A stretch of 64,000 bases of DNA, taken from assembly GCF_010994375.1 (NCBI RefSeq), contig NZ_WHMA01000013.1, positions 26,673 to 90,672 of the forward strand. Direction: 5' to 3'. The notes beneath the pieces were generated by a model. It was given only the letters and a program-made list of their open reading frames with translations, had not been told where the DNA came from and did not search any database. A program made the position numbers and the translations under genes. The stretch comes from Halomonas sp. NO4. Lineage in GTDB: Bacteria > Pseudomonadota > Gammaproteobacteria > Pseudomonadales > Halomonadaceae. Below, piece after piece: positions 30,944 through 40,116 of this stretch (the stretch's first letter is position 1; each line of letters begins with the position of its first letter).

Positions 30944-30973
30944 TGCACCACGATGCCGCACCAGCATGGTGCA
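30944..30973 (+). promoter_or_regulatory. Two overlapping NtrC-like sites upstream of glnK
   Basis: CGCACCAGCATGGTGCA (30957-30973) differs from the NtrC palindrome TGCACC-N5-GGTGCA only in its first base. An adjoining weaker site TGCACCACGATGCCGCA (30944-30960) overlaps it by four bases. They lie about 115-140 bp upstream of the predicted sigma-54 start, the normal distance for an enhancer. Confidence 0.75.
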
Positions 30974-31059
30974 TGGCGCCCCGACACCCCTGGCCCACAT
31001 CCCGGCAAGGGGACACAAATCCATACCAATTCTTTGATATTAAACGATTCTTTTTCGAA

Positions 31060-31075
31060 TGGCACGCTCTCCGCA
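31060..31075 (+). promoter_or_regulatory. Sigma-54 promoter of glnK-amtB
   Basis: TGGCACGCTCTCCGCA fits the -24/-12 pattern TGGCACG-N4-TTGCW with the GG and GC elements at the correct spacing; only the two T of the -12 element are replaced by C. Predicted start near 31086, 50 bases before glnK. Together with the NtrC sites it points to activation under nitrogen limitation. Confidence 0.7.
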
Positions 31076-31078
31076 TGA

Positions 31079-31474
<396 letters not shown>

Positions 31475-31512
31475 GCCCACCCCTTTCGATTCGACGCCGA
31501 GGAGAGAGTCCC

Positions 31513-32832
31513 ATGAGTGAACTCGCCGAACTGAGCTACGCGCTCGATACCTTCTATTTCCTGATCTGCGGCATCCTGGTGATGTGGATGGCCGCCGGCT
31601 TCTCGATGCTCGAGGCCGGCCTGGTGCGCTCCAAGAACACCGCCGAGATCCTCACCAAGAACATCGCCCTGTTCGCCATCGCCTGTACCATGTACCTGCT
31701 GCTGGGCTATTACCTGATGTACTCGAGCAGTGCCGGCGGCGTGTTGCCCAGCCTCGGCTTCCTGCTCGGCGGCGAGAACACCGTGGACGCGGTGACCGCC
31801 GGCGGTGACGACGCCCCCTACTACTCCATGCGCTCCGACTTCTTCTTCCAGGTGGTGTTCGTGGCGACGGCCATGTCCATCGTCTCGGGTGCCGTGGCCG
31901 AGCGCATGAAGCTGTGGGCCTTCCTGGCCTTCGCCGTGGTGATGACCGGGGTCATCTATCCGGTGTCCGGCTACTGGACCTGGGGCGGCGGCTGGCTCGC
32001 CGAGATCGGCTTCTCCGACTATGCGGGCTCCGGCATCGTGCACATGGCCGGGGCGGCCGCCGCACTCGCCGGCGTACTGGTCCTCGGCCCGCGCAAGGGC
32101 AAGTACGGCAAGGATGGCAGCATCCACGCCATCCCCGGTGCCAACCTGCCGCTGGCCACGCTGGGCACTTTCATCCTGTGGATGGGCTGGTTCGGCTTCA
32201 ACGGCGGCTCGGAACTGAAACTCTCTGACGTTGCCTCGGCCAACAACATGGCGCAGGTACTGGTCAACACCAACGCCGCCGCGGCCGGCGGGGTGATCTT
32301 CGCCCTGGTGCTGGCCAAACTGTGGTTCCGCAAGGCCGACCTGACCATGGCCCTCAACGGTGCGATTGCCGGTCTGGTCTCGATCACGGCCGAGCCGCTG
32401 GCGCCCTCGGCGCTGGGCGCCACTCTGATCGGCGGCCTCGGCGGCGCCCTCGTGGTCGCCTCCATCGTGATGCTCGACAAGCTCAAGATCGACGATCCGG
32501 TGGGTGCCATCTCCGCCCACGGTGTGGTCGGCATCTGGGGTGTGCTTGCCGTGCCGCTCTCCAACAGCGACGCCAGCTTCGGAGCGCAGCTCATCGGCAT
32601 CATCGGCATCTTCGCCTGGGTCTTCCTGGCCAGCCTGGCCGTGTGGCTCATCCTCAAGGCCATCATGGGCGTGCGCGTCAGCGAGGAGGAAGAGTACGAG
32701 GGTGTCGACCTCGCCGAGTGCGGCCTGGAAGCCTACCCCGAGTTCAGCGTCGCCAAGATCCATGGCGGCGGCGGTGGCCGGCCGCAGTCCGGCTACACCG
32801 CCTCAGCGTCGCCCAGCCCGCGCACCGAATAA
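31513..32832 (+). CDS. amtB: Ammonium transporter
   Basis: Eleven-helix Amt-family channel of 439 residues for ammonium uptake. The N-terminus, starting with SELAELSYALDTFYFLICGILVMWMAAGF, has no cleaved signal peptide. WMAAGFSMLEAG, the signature around DYAGSGIVHMAGAAAAL (with the pore His), WMGWFGFNGGS and the second pore His in ISAHGVVGIWGVLA are all present. GAGGAGAG precedes the ATG. It is flanked on both sides by PII genes and followed by a strong terminator. Confidence 0.96.
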   Translation: MSELAELSYALDTFYFLICGILVMWMAAGFSMLEAGLVRSKNTAEILTKNIALFAIACTMYLLLGYYLMYSSSAGGVLPSLGFLLGGENTVDAVTAGGDDAPYYSMRSDFFFQVVFVATAMSIVSGAVAERMKLWAFLAFAVVMTGVIYPVSGYWTWGGGWLAEIGFSDYAGSGIVHMAGAAAALAGVLVLGPRKGKYGKDGSIHAIPGANLPLATLGTFILWMGWFGFNGGSELKLSDVASANNMAQVLVNTNAAAAGGVIFALVLAKLWFRKADLTMALNGAIAGLVSITAEPLAPSALGATLIGGLGGALVVASIVMLDKLKIDDPVGAISAHGVVGIWGVLAVPLSNSDASFGAQLIGIIGIFAWVFLASLAVWLILKAIMGVRVSEEEEYEGVDLAECGLEAYPEFSVAKIHGGGGGRPQSGYTASASPSPRTE

Positions 32833-32852
32833 CGCCCCTCCCTTCCACGACC

Positions 32853-32878
32853 AAGGCTCCCCGCGGGGAGCCTTTTTT
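32853..32878 (+). terminator. Intrinsic terminator after amtB
   Basis: AAGGCTCCCC-GC-GGGGAGCCTT, a near-palindrome with up to ten paired bases, followed by six T. It separates amtB from the second PII gene, which therefore needs its own promoter or read-through. No clear promoter was found in the next 95 bases. Confidence 0.88.
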
Positions 32879-32906
32879 CTTCCCGCCATGGGCGGTGTAT
32901 GCTTGA

Positions 32907-33314
<408 letters not shown>

Positions 33315-33353
33315 AGCTGTAATCACAGAACTAAGCCTACCGGCAGACATAGC

Positions 33354-33390
33354 GAACCCCATCCGGCGCCTGCCAAATGGGGTTCTTCTT
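33354..33390 (+). terminator. Intrinsic terminator after the second PII gene
   Basis: GAACCCCAT (33354-33362) and ATGGGGTTC (33377-33385) form a perfect 9-bp stem with a 14-base loop, followed by TTCTT. Lies in the convergent gap between the second PII gene and fpr and may serve both. Confidence 0.7.
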
Positions 33391-33432
33391 ATCGCTTAAA
33401 GCTGATGGCTTACCGCTCAGGGCGAAGCCCGG

Positions 33433-34209
33433 TCATTTTTCGACGAAGGCTCGCTCGATGACGTAGTCGCCCGGCTCGCCCATGCGCGGCGAGATGGTGA
33501 AACCCAGATCGTCGAGCAAGGCGCTGGTCGAGTCGAGCATCGACGGGCTGCCGCAGATCATGGCGCGGTCCTGTTTGGGATCGAGCGCCGGCAGGCCGGT
33601 GTCCGCGGCGAGCTTGCCGCTGCGGATGTGGTCGGTGAGGCGCCCCATCGTGTGGAAGTCTTCCCGGGTCACGGTGGGGTAGTAGACCAGCTTGGCGCTG
33701 ATCTCCTCGCCCAGGTACTCGTGGGCCGGCAGCTCCTTGCCGATGAAGTCGGCGTAGGCGAGCTCGCTCACCGTGCGCACCCCGTGAACCAGCACGACCT
33801 TCTCGAAGCGCTCGTAGACCTCCGGGTCCTGGATCAGGCTCATGAAGGGGGCGAGGCCGGTGCCGGTGGAGAGCAGGTAGAGGTTGCGCCCCGGCAGCAG
33901 GTCGTCGGTGACCAGGGTACCCGTGGGCTTGCGGCTGACCATGATCTGGTCGCCCACCTGGAGGTGCTGCAGCCGCGAGGTGAGCGGGCCGTCCGGCACC
34001 TTGATGCTGAAGAATTCCAGGTGGTCCTCGTAGTTGGGACTGGCGATGGAGTAGGCGCGCATGAGCGGCTTGCTCTCCACCTCGAGGCCGATCATCACGA
34101 ACTGGCCGTTCTTGAAGCGCAGGCTGCGCTCGCGAGTGGTGCGGAAGCTGAACAGGGTGTCGTTCCAGTGATGGACGCTCAGGACCTCTTCCAGGGCGAA
34201 CTTGCTCAT
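33433..34209 (-). CDS. fpr: Ferredoxin/flavodoxin--NADP+ reductase
   Basis: FAD enzyme of 258 residues that moves electrons between NADPH and ferredoxin or flavodoxin. It shows the FAD motif RAYSIASPN (about 51-59), the NADP-site STGTGLAPFMS (about 114-124) and MICGSPSML, and ends in the compact AFVEK tail of bacterial Fpr, whose last residues stack on FAD. The start is MSKFAL, with GAGGAGCCGGC upstream. It is divergent from finR, the same pairing as in Pseudomonas putida, where FinR activates fprA under oxidative stress. Confidence 0.93.
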   Translation of the reverse strand: MSKFALEEVLSVHHWNDTLFSFRTTRERSLRFKNGQFVMIGLEVESKPLMRAYSIASPNYEDHLEFFSIKVPDGPLTSRLQHLQVGDQIMVSRKPTGTLVTDDLLPGRNLYLLSTGTGLAPFMSLIQDPEVYERFEKVVLVHGVRTVSELAYADFIGKELPAHEYLGEEISAKLVYYPTVTREDFHTMGRLTDHIRSGKLAADTGLPALDPKQDRAMICGSPSMLDSTSALLDDLGFTISPRMGEPGDYVIERAFVEK

Positions 34210-34314
34210 GCCGGCTCCTCGATATTCTATTGACGCATAACGCCACCAAGAAAGTGTGACGTGAATTCTAAGGGGTCGGCGCTTATCTGTTAATCGAATT
34301 GTATGGATATCGTT

Positions 34315-34331
34315 TATCTATACTGTAGATA
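34315..34331. promoter_or_regulatory. LysR-type operator between fpr and finR
   Basis: TATCTA-TACTG-TAGATA is a perfect 6-bp dyad and contains a T-N11-A core, the usual LysR-type binding pattern. It lies 28 bp upstream of finR and about 105 bp upstream of fpr, the expected place for both autorepression and activation of fpr. Confidence 0.55.
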
Positions 34332-34358
34332 TAGCGTCGACCCAAGCGGAGCCCACCC

Positions 34359-35285
34359 ATGCATTTCACCCTGCGTCAGCTGGAAGTCTTCGTGGCCGTG
34401 GCCCAGCACGAGAGCGTCTCCCACGCCGCCCGCGCCCTGGCCCTCTCCCAGTCCGCCACCAGCACGGCGCTGGCCGAGCTGGAACGCCAGTTCGACTGCC
34501 GCCTGCTCGACCGCCTCGGCAAGCGCCTCAAGCTCAACGCCCTGGGTTTCCAGCTGCTGCCCAAGGCGGTGGCGCTGCTCGACCGCGCCGAGGAGATCGA
34601 GGAGCTGCTGCACGGCCAGCAGGGCATCGGCTCGCTCGACGTGGGGGCGACGCTGACCATCGGCAACTACCTGGCGACGCTTCTGATCAGCGACTTCATG
34701 CAGCGCCACCCCGGCAGTCGCGTGCGCCTCTCGGTGCGCAACACCCGCGCCATCATCGACAGCGTGCGCCAGCACCAGCTCGACCTGGGCCTGATCGAGG
34801 GGCGCTGCGAGGAGGACGACGTGGTCACCCAACCTTGGGTGGAGGACGAGCTGGCGGTATTCTGCTCGCCGCGCCACCGCCTCGCCGACCAGGGCCCGGT
34901 GGAGCTCGACCGCCTGCTACGCGAGGCGTGGATCATGCGCGAGCAGGGCTCGGGCACGCGCCTGACCCTGGAGCAGGCAGCCCGCCACCGTCGCGGGCGC
35001 TTCAACATCCTGCTCGAGCTGGAGCACACCGAAGGCATCAAGCGGGCCGTGGAGTCGGGGCTGGGGATCGGCTGCGTCTCCAAGCTCGCCCTACGCGACG
35101 CCTTTCGGCGCGGCAGCCTGGTGCCGATTCCCACCCCGGAGCTGGACCTGAGCCGGCAGTTCGCCTTCATCTGGCACCGCCACAAGTATCTGGCCACCGG
35201 CATGCGCGAGTTCCTGCGCCTGTGCCGACAGATGACGGAAGGCGTGAAGCGCAGCGACGAGATCGACCTACCGGCGGTACCGTGA
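34359..35285 (+). CDS. finR: LysR-type regulator, FinR-like
   Basis: Transcription factor of 308 residues: an N-terminal winged helix-turn-helix (about 5-62; AVAQHESVSHAARALALSQSATS) and a periplasmic-binding-like effector domain (about 90-295). The divergent location next to fpr matches finR-fprA of pseudomonads, where FinR responds to superoxide and sulfite. The name rests on this synteny plus the LysR family, not on a sequence search. The effector domain has IREQGSGTR-like MREQGSGTRLTLEQ, typical of the CysB/CbbR-like branch. Confidence 0.8.
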   Translation: MHFTLRQLEVFVAVAQHESVSHAARALALSQSATSTALAELERQFDCRLLDRLGKRLKLNALGFQLLPKAVALLDRAEEIEELLHGQQGIGSLDVGATLTIGNYLATLLISDFMQRHPGSRVRLSVRNTRAIIDSVRQHQLDLGLIEGRCEEDDVVTQPWVEDELAVFCSPRHRLADQGPVELDRLLREAWIMREQGSGTRLTLEQAARHRRGRFNILLELEHTEGIKRAVESGLGIGCVSKLALRDAFRRGSLVPIPTPELDLSRQFAFIWHRHKYLATGMREFLRLCRQMTEGVKRSDEIDLPAVP

Positions 35286-35293
35286 GACGACAG

Positions 35294-35314
35294 GGCCCGG
35301 CGAAAGGCCGGGCC
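35294..35314. terminator. Hairpin between finR and the next gene
   Basis: GGCCCGGC-GAAAG-GCCGGGCC, a perfect 8-bp stem in the 42-bp convergent gap. No U-tract on either side, so only a probable terminator. Confidence 0.4.
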
Positions 35315-35327
35315 GGAGTGGGGAAAC

Positions 35328-35756
35328 TCAGCGCAGGTCGCTGACGGCTTCCTGAATGTCCTCGAGGCTGGCCTTGGAGAGGTCCTTGGCCAGGGTATGG
35401 ATCACCAGCTTGCGGGAGGGGCCATCGAGGTTGTCGCGCAACCGACCCAGGAATCGCGGTGGCGCCACCAGGATCAACTTCTTCAGGCTGTTATCGACAC
35501 GGGCCCGGTAGATGCACTCGACCACCTCCTTGGCAAAGAGCTCCTCATGGTGTTCGGTCGCCACGCTCTCGCCGCCGGCGGAGCGGGCCATGGTCGCGGT
35601 CGACTCGTGGACGTCGCCACCGCGGTCGGTCACCAGATCTCCTTCATGCAGACGCCCTTCGGCGTGCACCAGGCTCTGCTGCTCTTTCAGTTTGAGGGCA
35701 TCGCGCGTGAAGACACGCGCCCGAGCTGCATCGGCCACCACAATGTAGGTTGTCAT
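35328..35756 (-). CDS. Host-attachment family protein
   Basis: Small cytosolic protein of 142 residues of the family named for attachment to host cells (PF10116), which has an eRF1/Pelota-like nucleotide-free fold. It starts MTTYIVVADAARARVFTRD, has an acidic middle with GRLHEGDLVTDRGGDVHEST, and ends with LVAPPRFLGRLRDNL and IHTLAKDLSKAS. The start is set by GAGGAGAGG upstream of 35756. Despite the name, the family occurs in many free-living bacteria and its role is unknown. Confidence 0.82.
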   Translation of the reverse strand: MTTYIVVADAARARVFTRDALKLKEQQSLVHAEGRLHEGDLVTDRGGDVHESTATMARSAGGESVATEHHEELFAKEVVECIYRARVDNSLKKLILVAPPRFLGRLRDNLDGPSRKLVIHTLAKDLSKASLEDIQEAVSDLR

Positions 35757-35850
35757 AGCCTCTCCTCGCTGGGTGGATGGGAAGCCGGCCGTGCCCGTTG
35801 GCGGCTTCGTCATCTTAAACATTGGCAAGCGGCTATCGGGGGGTCAACCG

Positions 35851-36660
35851 TCAGATCACCCGGCGGCGCAGCACCCCGGTGACCGCCTCGCCGACCAGGA
35901 CCAGAGTAATGATGGCAATCAGGATGGTGGCCACCGTAGGCCAGGCGAAGGTGTCGATGGCGCCCTGCAGGATCACCCCGATGCCCCCGGCTCCGACCAG
36001 CCCCAGCACCGTGGACTCGCGGATGTTGATGTCCCAGCGCAGGATGACGATGGCGAAGAAGGCGGGCATCACCTGCGGCACCACGGCGTAGGCGATCACC
36101 TTGGCCTTGCTCGCCCCGGTGGCCTGCATGGCCTCCACCGGGCGGCGGTCGATCTCCTCGATCGCCTCGCCCATCAGCTTGCCGACGAAGCCGATGGAGC
36201 GAAACATGATGGCCAGTATCCCGGCGAGCACCCCGGGGCCGAAGATCGCCACGAAGAGCAGCGCCCAGATAATGGTGTTCACCGAGCGGCTGGCCACCAG
36301 AATGAAGCGCCCCAGCCACAGGCAGGCGCGATTGGGCGTGGTGTTCTGGGCGGCGATGTAGGAGACCGGCAGGGCCACGAAGAGGGTCAGGGCCGTGGCC
36401 AGGGTGGCGATGTGCACGGTCTCGAGCAGGGCGCCCAGGATCTCGCCGAGGCCGCGCGGATCGGGCGGCCACATGCGCGCACCGAGGCTGCCGATCTGGT
36501 TGGGCGCGTCCCACACCCAGGGCCAGAAGATGTCGATGTCGCTCACCGCCCAGTAGAGCACCGTCAGCGAGAGCAGCAGCACGACGTAGCGGATCAGGCG
36601 CTGGCGGCGATCATAGCGGTGCCAGACACGCCCTTCCCTGGAAGATGACTTGGCTACCAT
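35851..36660 (-). CDS. phnE: Phosphonate/phosphite ABC transporter permease 2
   Basis: Second PhnE-type permease, 269 residues with about six helices and the inner-membrane-component loop EAMQATGASKAKVIAYAVVPQVMP (about 175-198) that docks on PhnC. NINIRESTVLGLVGAGGIG-like sequence (here DINIREST) follows. The start overlaps the upstream phnE copy by 7 bp. Two PhnE proteins probably form a heterodimeric channel with PhnC and PhnD. Confidence 0.9.
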   Translation of the reverse strand: MVAKSSSREGRVWHRYDRRQRLIRYVVLLLSLTVLYWAVSDIDIFWPWVWDAPNQIGSLGARMWPPDPRGLGEILGALLETVHIATLATALTLFVALPVSYIAAQNTTPNRACLWLGRFILVASRSVNTIIWALLFVAIFGPGVLAGILAIMFRSIGFVGKLMGEAIEEIDRRPVEAMQATGASKAKVIAYAVVPQVMPAFFAIVILRWDINIRESTVLGLVGAGGIGVILQGAIDTFAWPTVATILIAIITLVLVGEAVTGVLRRRVI

Positions 36661-37475
36661 ATCTGCTTCCTCACCCAGCCGCTGACGCCTTCGCTGACCA
36701 GGATCACCGCGATGATCACCAAGAGGATGGCGAAGGCGAAGTCGTAGTCGTAGCGCCCGAAGGCGTTCATCAGGGTGCCGCCGATCCCCCCGGCGCCGAC
36801 GATGCCCACCACCGCCGAGGCGCGCAGGTTGCTGTCGAGCTGATACATGGAAAGCCCCACCTGGCGCGGCAGGATCTGCGGGAAGACCGCATAGACGAGG
36901 GTCGCGAAGTAGCCCGCGCCCGCGGCCTTCATCGCCTCCACCTGGCCCCAGTCGATCTCCTCGATCTCCTCGGCGAGCAGCTTGCCGACAAAGCCGATGG
37001 AGTAGAGGGTCAGCGTCAGAATCCCCGCCAGGGGGCCGAAGCCCACCGCGGCGACGAAGAGGATCGCCACGATCACCGGGTGGAAGCTGCGCGAGACGAT
37101 GATCACCGCCCGACCGACGACGTAGACCGGGCGCGGCACCAGGTTGCGCGCCGCCATCACCGCGAAGGGAATGGAGAGCATCACCCCGAGCAGGGTCGCC
37201 AGGATGGCGATCTGCAGGCTCTCCTTGAAGCCGGTGAAGAGCAGGTCGGCACGCGCGAAGCTAGGCGGAAAGCCGCCGCCGAAGATGCGCGCGGCGCGCG
37301 GCACCCCCTCGGCGATGCGCGCCCAGTTGAAGGGCAGGGTACCCAGCGCCCAGACGAGATAGACCGCCACCGCCAGCCACAGGCCGTAGCGCAGCCAGGG
37401 GTTGGCGATGAAGGGCGGCTTGCGCCAGGTGCGCCGCCCCTGGCGAGGGGACGGGGCGCTAGAGCGGGTCGTCAT
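36654..37475 (-). CDS. phnE: Phosphonate/phosphite ABC transporter permease 1
   Basis: First PhnE-type permease, 273 residues with about six helices. The coupling loop reads EAMKAAGAGYFATLVYAVFPQILP, followed by SNLRASAVVGIVGAGGIGGTL. It overlaps phnC by 17 bp upstream and the second permease gene by 7 bp, so translation is coupled through phnC-E1-E2. The two permeases are clearly related but divergent in sequence. Confidence 0.9.
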   Translation of the reverse strand: MTTRSSAPSPRQGRRTWRKPPFIANPWLRYGLWLAVAVYLVWALGTLPFNWARIAEGVPRAARIFGGGFPPSFARADLLFTGFKESLQIAILATLLGVMLSIPFAVMAARNLVPRPVYVVGRAVIIVSRSFHPVIVAILFVAAVGFGPLAGILTLTLYSIGFVGKLLAEEIEEIDWGQVEAMKAAGAGYFATLVYAVFPQILPRQVGLSMYQLDSNLRASAVVGIVGAGGIGGTLMNAFGRYDYDFAFAILLVIIAVILVSEGVSGWVRKQIW

Positions 37476-38277
37476 GGGTCACCCCCCGTGCGCCCTTCCT
37501 CGGCTTGGCCGCCGGCGCGGTCAGCTCGTCGTCGGGCGCCTCGATGCCGCCATAGATGGCCTCCAGGGCCGATTTGGTGAACTCGTCGGGGGTGCCGTCG
37601 AAGGTCATCTTGCCGTGGCGCAGCCCGACGATGCGCTCGGTATAGGCCTTGGCCTGGGCCACGTTGTGGATGTTGATCAGTACCGGCAGCGAGAGCTCGC
37701 TGGCCAGGCTCTGCAGCAGGCGCATGATCTGCTCGGAGGTGCGCGGGTCGAGCGAGGCGGTGGGCTCGTCGGCGAGCAGGATCTTCGGCTCCTGCATCAG
37801 CGCCCGCACCACCCCGACCCGCTGGCGCTCGCCGCCGGAGAGGGCGTCGGCGCGCTTGTTGGCGTAGTGGGCGATCTCCACCCGCTCGAGCAGCGTGAAG
37901 GCGCGCTCGATGTCGGCCCGGGGATAGCGGCGCGTGATCGCCTGGTAGAGGTTGACGTAGCCGAGCCGGCCGGCCAGCACGTTCTCCATCACCGTGAGCC
38001 GGTCGATGAGGTTGAAGCCCTGGAAGACCATGCCGATCTTGCGCCGGGCGCGGCGCAGCGCCGCGCCCTTGAGGGTGACGAGCTCGCTGCCGTTGAGCTT
38101 GATGGAACCCGACGTGGGCTCGACCAGCCGATTGATGCAGCGCAGCAGGGTACTCTTGCCGGCGCCGGAGGCGCCCACGATGGCCACCACGCTGTTGCCC
38201 TCGACCTTGAGATCGAGCCCCTCGAGCACCGGGGCATCGTTGCCGTAGCGCTTGGTCAGGTTGGTAATCTCTAGCAT
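37459..38277 (-). CDS. phnC: Phosphonate/phosphite ABC transporter ATPase
   Basis: ATP-binding subunit of 272 residues. Walker A GASGAGKST (about 34-42), Q-loop in GMVFQGFNLIDRL, signature LSGGERQRVGVVRALMQ, Walker B ILLADEPTASLD and the switch NIHNV (in place of the common TVH) are all present; IHNVAQA is usual in PhnC. It has a 25-residue C-terminal extension. It follows phnD after 82 bp. Confidence 0.92.
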   Translation of the reverse strand: MLEITNLTKRYGNDAPVLEGLDLKVEGNSVVAIVGASGAGKSTLLRCINRLVEPTSGSIKLNGSELVTLKGAALRRARRKIGMVFQGFNLIDRLTVMENVLAGRLGYVNLYQAITRRYPRADIERAFTLLERVEIAHYANKRADALSGGERQRVGVVRALMQEPKILLADEPTASLDPRTSEQIMRLLQSLASELSLPVLINIHNVAQAKAYTERIVGLRHGKMTFDGTPDEFTKSALEAIYGGIEAPDDELTAPAAKPRKGARGVTHDDPL

Positions 38278-38359
38278 GGAGTGAATCCCGGCGGGTGCGG
38301 AAACGCCTGGTTGCCGGCAGCCGTCCGCGGACGGCTGCCGGTCAGTGGCGGGCGGGAGC

Positions 38360-39361
38360 TCATTCGAGGTTGTCGGGCGTGTACTCCACCCCGTTGGCTT
38401 TCTGGATGGTGCGGATGACCTTCCAGTGCTCCTGGTAGTTGATGGGGATGAACTTCTCCACGCCTTCGAACTCCTCGCCCAGCGCCGTGCCGGCGAAGTC
38501 GAAGGAGAAGAAGGCCTCCTCGATCTTGTCCACCAGGTCGGGATGCAGGTTGTGGGCGTAGGTGTAGGAGGTGGTCGGGAAGGAGTCCGACTCGTAGATC
38601 AGCCGCACCTCGTCCGGGTCATAGAGGTCGCGCGCGGCCATGCGCTCGACCACCTCCGAGGCCACAGGCGCGGCGTCGTAGTCGCGCGCCACCACCCCGA
38701 GCATCGACTGGTCGTGGCTGCCGGAGTAGACCACCTCGTAGTCTTCATCGGGGACGATGCCCTCTTCGGGGAAGAGCGCCCGCGGCGCCTGGTTGCCGGA
38801 GTTGGAGGTGGGCGAGGTGTGCGCCACGCGCTTGCCCTCGAGGTCGGCCATCTCGTGGATGTCGGAATCGACATGGGTGTAGAGCTGCAGGGTATAGCCG
38901 AAGCGACCGTCGTCGGAGCCCATCAGCGCGAAGGGCACGGCCCCGGCCAGGTTGACGGCGAAGGGCGTCGGGCCGGTGGAGAAGCCGGCGATGTGCAGTC
39001 GGCCGCTGCGCATCGCTTCCACCTGGGCGGAGTTGGACTGCACGGCGAAGAAACGCACGTCGCGCTCGGTGACCTCTTCCAGATGGGTGATGAACGGCTC
39101 CCAGATGTCGGCGTAGATGGCCGGGTCCTCCACCGGGGTGTAGGCGAAGATCAGGGTGTCGGGATTGGCCCACTGCGCTTCGTCTTCCGGCCGGTCGGCG
39201 ACCAGGTCGCCGTCGCGGTCGCAGTAGAGGTCGTCCAGTTGGCCGCGCGGACACTCCTCCTGGGCCAGTGCCGTGGAGGCGAGCAGCAGCGACAGGGAGA
39301 GCAGCGACAAGCGTGACAGCGCACCGGCGGCGCGCGGAAGGAAAGCGGGGTGTGTGGTCAT
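38360..39361 (-). CDS. phnD: Phosphonate/phosphite-binding protein
   Basis: Periplasmic binding protein of 333 residues with a signal peptide (1-33). Right after it lies a cysteine-framed insert (Cys37, Cys47) with DRDGDLVAD at 48-56, which looks like a calcium-binding DxDG loop. The PhnD fold then begins (LIFAYTPVEDPA). The ligand-site region HTSPTSNSGNQAPR sits near 183-196. No C-P lyase or phosphonatase genes are nearby, so phosphite, phosphonate or phosphate esters are all possible substrates. A Pho-box-like site lies upstream. Confidence 0.9.
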   Translation of the reverse strand: MTTHPAFLPRAAGALSRLSLLSLSLLLASTALAQEECPRGQLDDLYCDRDGDLVADRPEDEAQWANPDTLIFAYTPVEDPAIYADIWEPFITHLEEVTERDVRFFAVQSNSAQVEAMRSGRLHIAGFSTGPTPFAVNLAGAVPFALMGSDDGRFGYTLQLYTHVDSDIHEMADLEGKRVAHTSPTSNSGNQAPRALFPEEGIVPDEDYEVVYSGSHDQSMLGVVARDYDAAPVASEVVERMAARDLYDPDEVRLIYESDSFPTTSYTYAHNLHPDLVDKIEEAFFSFDFAGTALGEEFEGVEKFIPINYQEHWKVIRTIQKANGVEYTPDNLE

Positions 39362-39468
39362 GGCGTGCCTCGCGGTCTGTTGTTATTGGCTCGTTATTGG
39401 CTCGACGACGCCCAGCCGACAAGGCGGTCTACCAGCCCTGTCCAGCTGAGCGGAACCGAACATATGGC

Positions 39469-39489
39469 CGCATGCTATGCTCGCATGCG
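39469..39489. other. Inverted repeat between phnD and the phosphatase gene
   Basis: CGCATGC-TATGCTC-GCATGCG, a perfect 7-bp dyad with a 7-base centre, located between the Pho-box-like site and phnD. Could be an operator or a leader hairpin of the phn transcript; unassigned. Confidence 0.4.
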
Positions 39490-39514
39490 AAAACCTCTGT
39501 TCAATCTAGGTAGT

Positions 39515-39532
39515 GTGACAAATTCATGTCAA
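39515..39532 (-). promoter_or_regulatory. Pho box upstream of phnD
   Basis: On the minus strand TTGACAT-GAAT-TTGTCAC has two 7-base direct repeats separated by four AT-rich bases, matching the PhoB half-site CTGTCAT/CTGTCAC at 5/7 and 6/7. It faces phnD, about 150 bp upstream of its ATG. It indicates phosphate-starvation control of phnDCEE, and it could also influence the divergent phosphatase gene. Confidence 0.65.
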
Positions 39533-39549
39533 ACGGGAGATTTCACGCT

Positions 39550-40116
39550 GTGTCCCGACGCCACAACCGCTACCTGCTGATGCGCCACGGCCACAGCGAA
39601 GCCAACGCCCAGGGCCTGATCATCAGTACGCCGCAGCGCGGCCTGGATGCCTACGGCCTCTCCCCGCACGGGTGCGCCCAGCTCGAGGCGGTGACCGCCG
39701 ACTGGCCCTGGCCCGTGCCCAGCCGAATATGGCACTCGGATTTCCGGCGCACCACCGAGACCGCCGCGCGAGTGGCTGTGCACTTCAATGCGGCGCTCCA
39801 CCCCGAGCCCCGCCTGCGCGAGCGCCATTTCGGCGACCTGGAGGGGGGGCCGGACGCAGGCTACCCCCAGGTGTGGGCCCGCGACGCCAGGGATGCCGAC
39901 CATCGCGCCTTCGGAGTGGAGAGCGTGGCCAGCGTGGCGACACGCATGCTGGCCGTGATCGACGCCCTGGAGCGGGCGTACCGCGACGAGACGCTGCTGC
40001 TGGTGAGTCACGGCGACCCGCTGCAGATCCTGCTCACGGCGCTGGAGGGGGGAGCGTTGACGGCGCATCGCGACCGCGCGTCGCTGCCCCCGGCCGGCAT
40101 CGTTGTGTTGTCGTAG
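39550..40116 (+). CDS. Histidine phosphatase superfamily protein
   Basis: Phosphoglycerate-mutase-like phosphatase of 188 residues. The catalytic RHG motif is LMRHGHSEANAQG near the N-terminus (His about 13), with a second-half His in LVSHGDPLQ and an ERHFGDLEG acidic segment. A GTG start at 39550 is preferred because GGGAGA lies 10 bases before it; the alternative ATG at 39526 has no ribosome site and would overlap the Pho box. A divergent phnD neighbour under phosphate control suggests a phosphate-scavenging role, by inference. Confidence 0.8.
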   Translation: MSRRHNRYLLMRHGHSEANAQGLIISTPQRGLDAYGLSPHGCAQLEAVTADWPWPVPSRIWHSDFRRTTETAARVAVHFNAALHPEPRLRERHFGDLEGGPDAGYPQVWARDARDADHRAFGVESVASVATRMLAVIDALERAYRDETLLLVSHGDPLQILLTALEGGALTAHRDRASLPPAGIVVLS

